64,000 bases of DNA from a virus: IMG/VR virus record IMGVR_UViG_3300021520_000002, positions 1 through 64,000 of that record. One strand, written 5' to 3'. The notes under the pieces were generated by a model. The model saw only the letters and a program-made list of their open reading frames with translations, searched no databases and had not been told where the DNA came from. Position numbers and translations under genes: made by a program. Each line of letters starts with the position of its first letter. Position 1 is the stretch's first letter. Shown here piece after piece: positions 43,348 through 51,678 of this stretch.

Positions 43348-43911
43348 ATGAGTTTAGATATTAATAGAGTTATTATGGAGGCAACAAGTAGTCTTTTAGA
43401 GACTCAGAATACTGTTGATGATAAAGGGGATAAACCACAAGTTTCTGCTGATAAGAACAGTCTTCATGTTCCTGCTGATAAACCATCATCTACATCAACT
43501 ACTGCTCCTGTGAAACCAGTAACTGAAACAGAAGCTGAAACAGAAGCTGTGAAACCAGTGACTGAAACAGAAACAGCTCCTGTAAAAACAGAAACAGTTT
43601 CTGTAAAACCAGTAACTGAAAGTGCAGTTACAGATGTTATTAAAAAGATAAAGGATAAAATTACAACAGCTAAAGCAGAAGGTAGCAAAGAAGGTTATCA
43701 AGCTGGTCCTCAGAGTGCTGAACCTGCTCTTTCTAAAGTAGAGGGAGATGCTTATACACCGAGTGGAGCAGATGTTGAAACTGATTACATGTCTGCAATG
43801 AAAAAACTTAAGAATTATGGTTTACCAACTGCAGCAATCGCAGCTGGTCTTGGTGCAGTAGCTTTAGCAAAGAAACTTAGAAAAGCAAAGAAAGCAGCTA
43901 AAAAAGCGTAA
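43348..43911 (+). CDS. IME|A-leader protein with Ala/Gly helix and Lys-rich tail
   Basis: The ATG at 43348 after GGAGG gives 187 residues. The leader is of another type, MSLDINRVIME|A, still with I-x-E before Ala. Residues about 45-95 are a Thr/Glu/Val/Pro repeat (PVTETEAETEAV). The C terminus, AAIAAGLGAVALAKKLRKAK, is nearly identical to that of the next gene, also at DNA level. A head-packaged membrane-active protein is inferred. Confidence 0.6.
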   Translation: MSLDINRVIMEATSSLLETQNTVDDKGDKPQVSADKNSLHVPADKPSSTSTTAPVKPVTETEAETEAVKPVTETETAPVKTETVSVKPVTESAVTDVIKKIKDKITTAKAEGSKEGYQAGPQSAEPALSKVEGDAYTPSGADVETDYMSAMKKLKNYGLPTAAIAAGLGAVALAKKLRKAKKAAKKA

Positions 43912-43941
43912 ATAAAAACAAAATTATGGAGGTAATATAAT

Positions 43942-44271
43942 ATGAATCTTACAAAAATTATCGATGAATCAGTACAGGCAGTTTTGACAGAAAAAAAAGA
44001 TGTTGGTGCATATGAACCAGGTCCTAATGTTGGTCCAGGAAAGTCTCCTTCAGAATATGTTCCTGCAGGTGGAGAACAGGAAAGTAACGCTACTAGGATA
44101 TTAAGAAAAGTAAAAGAAGGGGCTGAGGGAGTTGGTAAGAAAGTTGTTGGTGCAATTAAATCTGAACCAGTTGCAGCTTCAACTGCAGCTGCAATCGCAG
44201 CGGGTCTTGGCGCAGTAGCCTTAGCAAAGAAACTTAGAAAAGCAAAGAAATCTGCTAAAGCTAAAGCATAA
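43942..44271 (+). CDS. Leader protein with Ala/Gly helix and Lys-rich tail
   Basis: The 109 residues start MNLTKIIDESVQAVLTE|K (Leu-Thr-Glu at 15-17). The centre is Pro/Gly-rich. The last 30 residues repeat the AAIAAGLGAVALAKKLRKAKK end of the previous protein. The two proteins are otherwise unlike, so the 3' end was copied or exchanged as a unit. Confidence 0.6.
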   Translation: MNLTKIIDESVQAVLTEKKDVGAYEPGPNVGPGKSPSEYVPAGGEQESNATRILRKVKEGAEGVGKKVVGAIKSEPVAASTAAAIAAGLGAVALAKKLRKAKKSAKAKA

Positions 44272-44292
44272 CTTTTAAATAGGAGTTGACTT

Positions 44293-44673
44293 ATGAAATT
44301 TAACGTCAACAAGATTATAACCGAAACAGTTTCTGAAAAAATAGTTAATGAATTTGAGATGGCTGATATTGGTGGAGCGGCTGTTAAAGGTTATAAGAAG
44401 GCTGAAGATGTTCTTGGTGGAGCTCTTTATAAAGCTTCTGGTTTAGAAAAGCATGATAAAGATGTTAATGAAATGCAAGATAAAGCAGGATCAATGCTTG
44501 TAAATGCTATAAAGAAAAAGAAATCAGCTTTAGCATCACTTCCACCGGAAGAACCATATACACCACCACCATCACTACCAACACCAGAAACAGATGATTA
44601 TGGACCAGCAGCAGGACTAGCTCTTGTTGGAGGTCTTGGGGCTTATGCTCTATCAAAAAAATCAAAAAAATAA
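44293..44673 (+). CDS. Leader protein with Gly-rich helix and Lys tail
   Basis: The 126 residues start MKFNVNKIITE|T, with I-T-E at 9-11. A basic segment (AIKKKKSAL), a Pro-rich spacer (EEPYTPPPSLPTPET) and then GLALVGGLGAYALSKKSKK form the rest. It has the same overall plan as its two upstream neighbours. Confidence 0.6.
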   Translation: MKFNVNKIITETVSEKIVNEFEMADIGGAAVKGYKKAEDVLGGALYKASGLEKHDKDVNEMQDKAGSMLVNAIKKKKSALASLPPEEPYTPPPSLPTPETDDYGPAAGLALVGGLGAYALSKKSKK

Positions 44674-44696
44674 AACAACAATCGGAGGATAATAAT

Positions 44697-45005
44697 ATGT
44701 TAGACAGAATTAATACCCTTATGGAAAGTGAAGATACACAGAAACTTTTGACTGAAAATGAGCAGTTACTTACTGAAGCAGTAGGTGATACTGTACAGTT
44801 TTCAAACACGTTGAAAGCATTCGTCATCAAACATCCTGAAGAATTTCTTGGTGAGAATACCGAAGAGACTTATAAGAATGTTAGATTATTTACTGAAGTA
44901 GCTACTTCACAGTTTCTTACTGAAGTGACTCATGTTTACGGTTCACAGATTCCAGAACCGATTCAGGAAACTCAGCAGCAGGAAGGTCTTGATCAATATC
45001 TGTAA
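44697..45005 (+). CDS. Acidic protein with several LxE sites
   Basis: This 102-residue acidic protein has several L-x-E sites, including LME|S (8-10) and LLTE|A within the first 30 residues. It lacks the hydrophobic tail of its neighbours. Base composition is a little richer in G/C. It could be a scaffold-like or head protein processed at more than one site (inference). Confidence 0.5.
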   Translation: MLDRINTLMESEDTQKLLTENEQLLTEAVGDTVQFSNTLKAFVIKHPEEFLGENTEETYKNVRLFTEVATSQFLTEVTHVYGSQIPEPIQETQQQEGLDQYL

Positions 45006-45017
45006 AAAGAGGTTGTT

Positions 45018-45266
45018 ATGACAAACGATTCGATCAACGAAGCTATTGATCCAGTAACTGCAGTAATAGCTGCTGGTATAGCGGCTTATGCTGGTCATAA
45101 ACTTTATAAAAACTATAAACAAAAAAAGACTCTTGAAAAATTTGGTGTTAAAGAAGAACCAAAAAAAGATAGTACTTCAGATGATGAAGATTCTGCAAGA
45201 GATATAGCATACTATAATGCCGTTGATTTACCATCAAGTATAACTTATAATACACCAAAGAGGTAA
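45018..45266 (+). CDS. Small membrane-type protein with INE|A leader
   Basis: The 82 residues start MTNDSINE|A. Residues about 12-30 (VTAVIAAGIAAYAGHKLY) form a membrane-like helix followed by KNYKQKK, then a soluble charged tail. The order of helix and tail is inverted relative to the genes before it. Confidence 0.55.
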   Translation: MTNDSINEAIDPVTAVIAAGIAAYAGHKLYKNYKQKKTLEKFGVKEEPKKDSTSDDEDSARDIAYYNAVDLPSSITYNTPKR

Positions 45267-45271
45267 ATATT

Positions 45272-45493
45272 ATGGTATCAGTGGTTGAATATTTGAATGA
45301 AGGTAGAATTTGGAATTCATTAAAATCTAGTTTTGCTAATCTTTTTGGTGGACCGGCAAAAATTAAGAAATCAGATTTATCTTCAAATGATAAAATTGAT
45401 AACTCAGAAGCATCATATCGTCGTTTAACACCAAAACCATTAGCATCAACTAGAAATAAGCTTGGTTATAAACCTAAGAAAACTACAGTTTAA
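45272..45493 (+). CDS. Predicted internal head protein, LNE|G leader
   Basis: The 73 residues begin MVSVVEYLNE|G, with L-N-E at 8-10. The body is basic (RLTPKPLASTRNKLGYKPKK). It is the last gene of this plus-strand block and ends just before a bidirectional hairpin. Confidence 0.6.
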   Translation: MVSVVEYLNEGRIWNSLKSSFANLFGGPAKIKKSDLSSNDKIDNSEASYRRLTPKPLASTRNKLGYKPKKTTV

Positions 45494-45505
45494 CATAAAA
45501 AAGAA

Positions 45506-45542
45506 TTATCGGCAAGACCTTTAAAATAGGTCTTGCCGATAA
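45506..45542. terminator. Bidirectional hairpin between converging genes
   Basis: A perfect 15-bp inverted repeat (45506-45520 against 45528-45542) with a 7-base loop. Arms contain ATCGGCAAGACCT. A-rich and T-rich flanks lie on both sides, so it can end both the plus-strand block and the antisense pair. Confidence 0.85.
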
Positions 45543-45544
45543 AA

Positions 45545-46885
45545 TTAATTATTTATCATTATTTGTGAGATGTTTGTATAGCTTGGATCAAAAGTCATCA
45601 TCTTTCCACCTTTCACTATAATGAAAGTTAATGGAATATTATTTTTAATCCAGTTATATTTTGTATAGTTGTATTCAATATCTGAATGCATGTCTGTTAA
45701 ACTAATAACCATGCTTAAATCATCCTTATTCTTGTCCCAATATTCTTTTTCAACTAAGTCAAAAACACCTTTATGTGATGTTCCTCCACGACCTTTATAA
45801 CCTTCTTTTTTTAAGAAGTCATAAAAGGTATGAATATTTTCTAATGTGAATACTTTTTGTTGGTGGATAACTGAGTCATGTGTAATTAAATGTATTTCTT
45901 TGAAATGTCTCATACTATTTTCTGTTACACTTGAAAATTGTTTGAGATTTCGATCAGTGATAGATCCGGAAGTGTCAGTAAAAATTACTAATGTTCCTAC
46001 TCCTTCTACATCTTCTGTAAATGAATATCCTGGGAGTATTAGTCCATGAGGAATATAAATTTTATTTAATTGACGCCAACTTCTATCATCTGGTTTCATG
46101 ATGACATTTGTTTTAATTGATTTTTCAACTAAACGTTCCCAAGGTATTTCAACTTTTAGAAGTTCTTCTAAATATGTTGTTAAGTATCCTGGTAAGTCAC
46201 CTTTTGATTTAATTGTTTCAAAAACGGCTCTGGCTTCTGAAACTAATTGTTCAAGTTGATATGTGGCTTCTGGAGATTCAGTCATATCTTCTTTTTCAGA
46301 CTGACCTAGATCATCTGTCATTTCAAATAGTATATTATCATATTGATCTTTTACTATTATTGTATTCGGATCAGATCCAGAACCTATTATCATTTCAATA
46401 TGAATAAATTTTTCATTTTTCATTAACCAATCATATGCTTTTTCAACAGAACAATTTGGAAGAGCGTATTCTAATTTCTCAACAATATTGTATCTGTTTT
46501 GATATGGTTTTATAAGGTGTGATAAGTTTTTTCTTAGATATGTTTCAATAACATGATCTGCTGCAACACACCAAATTTCATGAATTCGATTATCTTTTCT
46601 TAGTCCATGTCTGTTTAAAATATGCATCAATTCATGACACAGAAGATAAACTAAATGAACAAATGAATAATCTGTTTTGCTCAAATAAAATTCATTTAAG
46701 TGAATCTTGCCGCTCTCAATGGATGATAAATCTTTTTCATTAAATCTTACAAATCCTTCTGCTGAAGGATGAAATTCATAAACCATCCAATCGAATTTAT
46801 GAAGCATCATTCCAAAAAAGATCAGTTCTTTTGTAAATAGTTTTATTTTGCTTAATCTAATTAAATCACCAATTCTGGGATTCAT
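45545..46885 (-). CDS. Metallopeptidase/VWA-like protein (DUF2201 type)
   Basis: The protein has 446 residues. An N-terminal zinc-peptidase-like part has CHELMHILNRHG (His84-Glu85...His88). The C-terminal part is VWA-like with a MIDAS Asp304-x-Ser306-x-Ser308 (FTDTSGS) and a Thr in GRGGTSHKG. This layout, paired with a MoxR ATPase, is a known module in bacteria and large phages, thought to act in chaperone-like assembly or metal loading. It lies four bases after the ATPase gene on the minus strand, the only antisense unit in the window. Confidence 0.75.
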   Translation of the reverse strand: MNPRIGDLIRLSKIKLFTKELIFFGMMLHKFDWMVYEFHPSAEGFVRFNEKDLSSIESGKIHLNEFYLSKTDYSFVHLVYLLCHELMHILNRHGLRKDNRIHEIWCVAADHVIETYLRKNLSHLIKPYQNRYNIVEKLEYALPNCSVEKAYDWLMKNEKFIHIEMIIGSGSDPNTIIVKDQYDNILFEMTDDLGQSEKEDMTESPEATYQLEQLVSEARAVFETIKSKGDLPGYLTTYLEELLKVEIPWERLVEKSIKTNVIMKPDDRSWRQLNKIYIPHGLILPGYSFTEDVEGVGTLVIFTDTSGSITDRNLKQFSSVTENSMRHFKEIHLITHDSVIHQQKVFTLENIHTFYDFLKKEGYKGRGGTSHKGVFDLVEKEYWDKNKDDLSMVISLTDMHSDIEYNYTKYNWIKNNIPLTFIIVKGGKMMTFDPSYTNISQIMINN

Positions 46886-46888
46886 TTT

Positions 46889-48130
46889 TTATACCTCGGA
46901 CATTGATTGACTAATTTCAATTACTGACTTTAAAACTTCTGAAGCTCTAGTTGGATCAATTTTTTGAATTTGTAAAATTATTTGATCGACAATATTCCTT
47001 TTCTTTAAAGTCTTTTCTAATTGTTTCATTTCTTTGAGCATCATAATAGAAAGCTCTGGAGCGTGTATCATAAATTGATCAATTAGATATGCTAAATTTT
47101 GTGTATATTTGGAACGATCAGATCTACCAATATAATTAGTTATTAATGCATAAGCTAAAGCATATCTTTTTACAGGGTCATCAGGAAGTTCATAACTTGA
47201 AGCACTCATTAAGATGCCATCAATATCGAATTCTGAATATACCTTGTAATAAATTACGAAATCACTTGCTCCTTCTTTTCCAACATATCCTGTTCCAAGA
47301 TATGAACAAATGTCTGAAGAAATTGTTTTTGTATACCATTCTTCACGTATTAAAATTTCTCTAGCGAATCTTGTCCATGATCTTGGAGAGCCCCAAGCTT
47401 GATCAACTTGTTCTTCTTCATGAAAATATTTTCTATATTGATTATGTCCAAGAAATGAAATAACGGCAGGATGGATTTTTACACCTTCTGTTAATGCATA
47501 ATTAGTTTTCCATCCATCAAAATCTGTATGGACTGGCATCATAACACATCTGTTTACGATAGCGCTAAATAAAGTTTTAGCACCTGATTTATTAGATGTA
47601 TTTCCAGCCATAACAATAGCAACATTCTGTGGAAGCTTATAGCTACGTAATGAACGTTCTGTTAAAAGTTCATACAAAAGAGCCATGTGGATTGGACTTA
47701 AAAGATGAGCATCGTCAAGCAACCAAATTACAAGTTTAGGTTTCTGTTCGATTATTTCTTTACCATCTTTATCTTTGGCTTTAACACTAATAGTTTCACT
47801 AGCTAATTCAAATAATGTTTTCATAATATCTGGAAAAGACCATATAGTTCCAATCATTGGTTTTCCATTAATTATGATGTTTTCAAATTGTGGAATACCT
47901 CCAGTTTCTTCTAATGGTTTAAGTGCCAAATGTGTTGATAAAATTCCAAAATTATATAAAGTACTTAAATAATGTAAACTGGCTGTTTTTCCACCACCAG
48001 GCGCACCACAAATAAAAGGTGTTCCTACATCGTAACCTTGAACTTGAAGATAACAATTTTCAATCACAAGATTAATAACTTCATGTAAAGCTTTTGATCC
48101 TTTTGTAAATTGTTCGTTGTCTGTAAGCAT
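46889..48130 (-). CDS. MoxR-like AAA+ ATPase
   Basis: The protein has 413 residues. Walker A GAPGGGKT is at 42-49, Walker B LVIWLLDDAH at about 133-142 and a sensor-1 Asn in VAIVMAGNTSN at about 172-182. MoxR-type AAA+ proteins work with VWA partners; that partner follows at once. The start has AAGGAGGTATA upstream. It shares a 91-base intergenic region with a diverging gene. Confidence 0.75.
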   Translation of the reverse strand: MLTDNEQFTKGSKALHEVINLVIENCYLQVQGYDVGTPFICGAPGGGKTASLHYLSTLYNFGILSTHLALKPLEETGGIPQFENIIINGKPMIGTIWSFPDIMKTLFELASETISVKAKDKDGKEIIEQKPKLVIWLLDDAHLLSPIHMALLYELLTERSLRSYKLPQNVAIVMAGNTSNKSGAKTLFSAIVNRCVMMPVHTDFDGWKTNYALTEGVKIHPAVISFLGHNQYRKYFHEEEQVDQAWGSPRSWTRFAREILIREEWYTKTISSDICSYLGTGYVGKEGASDFVIYYKVYSEFDIDGILMSASSYELPDDPVKRYALAYALITNYIGRSDRSKYTQNLAYLIDQFMIHAPELSIMMLKEMKQLEKTLKKRNIVDQIILQIQKIDPTRASEVLKSVIEISQSMSEV

Positions 48131-48147
48131 TATACCTCCTTAAAGTT

Positions 48148-48176
48148 TTGAAACAAAAATATTGTATCTTTATTAT
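48148..48176 (+). promoter_or_regulatory. Sigma70-like promoter in the divergent region
   Basis: TTGAAA (48148-48153), a 17-base spacer and TATTAT (48171-48176) lie 45 bases before the ATG at 48222. On the opposite strand TACAAT with a weak TTTTCA 17 bases away could serve the MoxR gene. The region 48131-48221 has no gene. Confidence 0.45.
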
Positions 48177-48221
48177 TTCTATATGAAAAATTTAAAAATT
48201 AAATTTAGAGGTAACTAATCT

Positions 48222-48431
48222 ATGAAGAATATTAATGAGATTAGATTTGGAGTTGTGTTAAGTAAAATACTTTCTGATGCAGATATGTATAATCCAGACA
48301 AATCGGTTACACCAAAGATGAATTCATATCTTGATAAACAAGCTGCTGCTGCTAAAGCACAAGTAGAAAAACTTATGGCAGTAAGAGAATCACAATCACA
48401 ACCAAAGCCAGGGATGCAAATGAGGTCTTAA
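48222..48431 (+). CDS. Small protein with NExxFGxxL start
   Basis: The 69 residues start MKNINEIRFGVVLSKIL. The NE-x-x-FG-x-x-L pattern returns at the start of the genes at 58663 and 59071 and, combined with an MISIVE leader, at 58449. Ala-rich helix and Lys/Gln-rich end. Possibly a second class of head-targeting or docking peptide (inference). Confidence 0.5.
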   Translation: MKNINEIRFGVVLSKILSDADMYNPDKSVTPKMNSYLDKQAAAAKAQVEKLMAVRESQSQPKPGMQMRS

Positions 48432-48803
48432 ATGGCAGAACAACAAGTATTAGTAGATCAATATTATAAATTTCAACCATATGATGTTAAAAATGTTTTT
48501 ACAGAATTTGCAAAACCAATTTTTGATAATGCTTTTTTTAACAATTTAGCAACATTGAGAATTAATGCTGATTTTATTAATTTCAATACTGAAAGATGGC
48601 AACAACGACCAACTGTTTTTTGTTTAGATTTATATGAAGAACCACAGTTATATCCTGTGATTATGTTGATTAATAATGTTAAAAGTTTTTTAGAGTTTGT
48701 TCCCGAATATTTTTCTAGAGTTCGTGAGCCACCATATCAAAGTTATGTTATTATTGCTCCTTATCGTTCTGAGATTAAAAGAGTTTTGAATTTTGTTTCA
48801 TAG
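48432..48803 (+). CDS. gp53-like baseplate wedge protein
   Basis: The 123 residues contain ERWQQRPTVFCLDLYEEPQL and then YPVIMLINNVKSFLEFVPEYF, recalling the RPEELAxxIYGNPQLYWVLLMxN signature of T4 gp53-type wedge proteins, which hold the baseplate together. The sequence is shorter than T4 gp53. It begins directly at the previous stop. The assignment is by motif recall only. Confidence 0.5.
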   Translation: MAEQQVLVDQYYKFQPYDVKNVFTEFAKPIFDNAFFNNLATLRINADFINFNTERWQQRPTVFCLDLYEEPQLYPVIMLINNVKSFLEFVPEYFSRVREPPYQSYVIIAPYRSEIKRVLNFVS

Positions 48804-48815
48804 GAGTTCCAATAT

Positions 48816-49793
48816 ATGTCGAATATAGATAAAAATTTCCAATCCAAATTCTTTTCTAATTCTGATGTGAATAATATTTTACTTGACAGCGAACAGAAAA
48901 TGTTAATAGTAGATAAAAATAAGGAATCAATTGAAGTTTATAAAACATTTAATGATGATCTTTCAACATATTTATCTAAACTATCTAACGGTTCTGTGAG
49001 ACAACAAGTGCAAAATTTACTGAATAAGGATTTAATATTTCTTGGTTTATCGAAAACCAAAATAGATAATATTTTTTCCAGATTGCTTATAACAACTGAT
49101 AATAAATTAGCAGGAGTAGTATTAGATACTCAACAATTAGCAATAGATCCATTGACTGGATCTTGTGAGTCTGCTGATGAATGTGTTTATGCTGTTTATT
49201 TTGGTTTAGTTCGCGCCGCTGTCTTACTTAATAAAGATGAAATTAGAAAAGATAAAGATTTACACAAATTAATGACAACATATTTGTATTTATTATTATT
49301 GAAAGCAGTTGGAGTTGATAAAGTATATTCAGAAAAATTTAAATCATTTATTCACATTTTATCTGTTTACATGTACTATAAATATTATTTAAAAGAGAAA
49401 CATAATTATATCATATCTATTATTGAAAGAGATTATGAACCATTTATTGGAAAGAAAAACATTGATGAATTTTTGCCGACAATTGAAAAATTTGAATCAT
49501 ATATGTCAATAAAAGACTTTCCAAAAATGTTGGTTGATGCTAAACTTTGGTCAGAGAATCCCAATAGTATTATAGTTTCATTGTTGAAAACTTTGAAACC
49601 AACTGGATTTTATTGTTTGCTTGGTCCATTAGATTATTTTGTAAGTCTAGCAGTTGTTTCAAAATATCCAGTTGAATTCTTTTCAAAGAAAAGTTTAGTA
49701 AATGAAAAAGTACAAGGAGCAATAGAAGATATTATAACAGGTTATATGAATAAAATAAAATATGATTTAAGCGCAATACCGAAAAAAGAATAA
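48816..49793 (+). CDS. Hypothetical structural-region protein
   Basis: This 325-residue, mostly helical protein has a Leu/Tyr-rich centre (LMTTYLYLLLLKAVGVDKVY, HILSVYMYYKYYLKEK) and ends in a Lys-rich tail. It lies between a gp53-like gene and an abundant-looking structural gene, so a baseplate role is plausible. No motif recognised. Confidence 0.5.
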   Translation: MSNIDKNFQSKFFSNSDVNNILLDSEQKMLIVDKNKESIEVYKTFNDDLSTYLSKLSNGSVRQQVQNLLNKDLIFLGLSKTKIDNIFSRLLITTDNKLAGVVLDTQQLAIDPLTGSCESADECVYAVYFGLVRAAVLLNKDEIRKDKDLHKLMTTYLYLLLLKAVGVDKVYSEKFKSFIHILSVYMYYKYYLKEKHNYIISIIERDYEPFIGKKNIDEFLPTIEKFESYMSIKDFPKMLVDAKLWSENPNSIIVSLLKTLKPTGFYCLLGPLDYFVSLAVVSKYPVEFFSKKSLVNEKVQGAIEDIITGYMNKIKYDLSAIPKKE

Positions 49794-49813
49794 AATTTAG
49801 GAGGATTTAAATT

Positions 49814-50995
49814 ATGTCATACGATTATATGTTACCAAGACAGGATGCAAATGATTTTTTCATGGAAGTAGCAAAAGGAACAGTTAATAATATGTCAGCT
49901 CTTCGTATGTTTGGTAGTAGAGTTGTTGCTGGTGCAGCTACTGATGTTTGGAAAGTTGTAGCAGCAGTGGATGGTGAACCTGTAGCAAAGACTCTTCCAT
50001 CAGTAGCAAAACTTCTTTCAATTTCTTCATCTGATGTTCTAGATATCACTCAGTATGTAACAGTAAATGGTTTGGATGCTAATTATCAGCCCATTTCAGT
50101 AACTAAGAAATTAGCTGGTAGAACTGAAACAGCACTTAGCACAACTGTTTATTTTCTTAGAGTAACATCAGTAACACTTGATGCTGCTTGTCTTGGAAAT
50201 GTTTTTGTTTATGATGCAGCAAGCGCAGTAACTAATGGAGTACCAAATTCAAAGAATAAGATTTTAGCAACAATTACTATTGCTGATCTTGAATCCTATG
50301 ATTGTTATGCTTGTACACCATATAACAAGAAAGGTTGGGTTTACAATATTAAATGGCATTCAAATAGTGCAGCAGTTGCAAAGGAAGTTCTTTTAACATT
50401 AGTTGTAAAAACTGATGCTGGCGTAACTACAACTTATAATATTGCAAGTTATACAGATCCAGGTTCTGGTCAATTACAGCTTGCTTATAAACCAATTGAA
50501 GTTGCTCCTAAATCAGATATTAAACTTATGGCAAGTCTTGTGGGTGGAAGTGCATTAGCTCTTGAGACTGAAGTTAATATCGTTCTTGAAGATGTAACAG
50601 CAGCTGGTGATATTGTAACTGTTTTAACAAAGTCACAGTTTGATGCTCAACTTGCTCCTCATACTCTTGCTTCAACAAAACTTTATCTTATTGGTCTTGC
50701 TGAAGTTCCTTCAGTATTTCCAACGACAGTTGATCTTAATGATACTCTTGCTATTATAACTGGTGAAGCTATTGCTGTTGGACATAATGGTTATCATGTT
50801 GCGGCAACTACTGAAGTTGCATTTAACATGGATGTTTTCAGAACTGGTATTTTAGTTCAGACTACACAGAAAGCAATTGCTTGTGTTTGGAGATGTGTTG
50901 ATAGTAATGGTGATGTATTGTATAATGCTGGATTAACTCCTCAGATAATCACTCTGGGTGGTAAAACTTTAAAGACAATATTCAGCGAAATTTAA
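49814..50995 (+). CDS. Virion structural protein (head or fibre-associated)
   Basis: The protein has 393 residues. The start, DFFMEVAKGTVNNMSALRMFG, and the ILATITI...YNIKWHS block in the second half match a common unannotated family of phage structural proteins with the plan FxEVARGxxxGxS...FGR (recalled). Beta-rich throughout, few rare codons, own strong ribosome binding site and a following terminator suggest an abundant product. Confidence 0.6.
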   Translation: MSYDYMLPRQDANDFFMEVAKGTVNNMSALRMFGSRVVAGAATDVWKVVAAVDGEPVAKTLPSVAKLLSISSSDVLDITQYVTVNGLDANYQPISVTKKLAGRTETALSTTVYFLRVTSVTLDAACLGNVFVYDAASAVTNGVPNSKNKILATITIADLESYDCYACTPYNKKGWVYNIKWHSNSAAVAKEVLLTLVVKTDAGVTTTYNIASYTDPGSGQLQLAYKPIEVAPKSDIKLMASLVGGSALALETEVNIVLEDVTAAGDIVTVLTKSQFDAQLAPHTLASTKLYLIGLAEVPSVFPTTVDLNDTLAIITGEAIAVGHNGYHVAATTEVAFNMDVFRTGILVQTTQKAIACVWRCVDSNGDVLYNAGLTPQIITLGGKTLKTIFSEI

Positions 50996-51010
50996 TTATG
51001 TAACTAAGTA

Positions 51011-51038
51011 GGGAGATCAGATTAACTTCTGATCTCCC
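51011..51038 (+). terminator. Hairpin after the structural gene
   Basis: An 11-bp perfect inverted repeat GGGAGATCAGA (51011-51021) against TCTGATCTCCC (51028-51038) with a 6-base loop. The remaining 89 bases before the next gene are AT-rich and show no gene. Confidence 0.75.
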
Positions 51039-51127
51039 ACTCTTTATCGTATAAGATATATAGAAATAAAAACATTAAAACTGTAAATAATAATCTTGAA
51101 ATAAGATTTTGAAATAAAGGAGAAGAA

Positions 51128-51331
51128 ATGATTTCAGTTTCTGATTTATTCGAAATATCTCCAATTAATATTGATAATTATAAAAATACAAATCGAGAAC
51201 CAGAAGCAAAAATAATAAATCATTTGATTAATATTAAAGGTAAAGATCCACAAGCATATAAAGCTGAAAGACCATATTTATTGAATCAGATAAAACAAAA
51301 TAAAGTTGCCGATAATAGGAGTTTATCATGA
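51128..51331 (+). CDS. Predicted internal head protein, LFE leader (register 9)
   Basis: The 67 residues start MISVSDLFE|I, with ISP following as in the phosphoesterase gene at 17576. The body is basic and polar. RBS AAAGGAGAAGAA. Its stop overlaps the next start. Confidence 0.65.
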   Translation: MISVSDLFEISPINIDNYKNTNREPEAKIINHLINIKGKDPQAYKAERPYLLNQIKQNKVADNRSLS

Positions 51332-51678
51332 TTAGTGTTAGTCAAATATTTGAGTCTGAATTAGATGGACCTTTAGATGATTATTCATATCTTTTACATC
51401 ATGTTGAAGTAGATGATAAAGGTAATGAGAATTTACATCATTGTTTTGTATATGATCATTTGGGTAATATGTTTACTCAAGATACAATTATTATTAAAGA
51501 TGGAAAATGTTATGATGGAAATAATAAATTATTAAAAGATGGAACTTATCATTCAATTTCAGGTTTAGAACCAGAACAAGAAGTTTGTTGGAGTGATTCA
51601 CAAGCAGAAGAAAATGGAATTAAACCAAAACGTATGGTTGCAGGAATGACATATAAACAGAAAGCTAAGGAGTGGTAA
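51328..51678 (+). CDS. Predicted internal head protein, IFE|S leader
   Basis: The 116 residues start MISVSQIFE|S. The body is a small mixed fold with LLHHVEVDDKGNENLHHCFV and two Trp near the end. It looks like a folded domain rather than a tail, so an enzyme or inhibitor is possible, but I recognise no family. Confidence 0.6.
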   Translation: MISVSQIFESELDGPLDDYSYLLHHVEVDDKGNENLHHCFVYDHLGNMFTQDTIIIKDGKCYDGNNKLLKDGTYHSISGLEPEQEVCWSDSQAEENGIKPKRMVAGMTYKQKAKEW

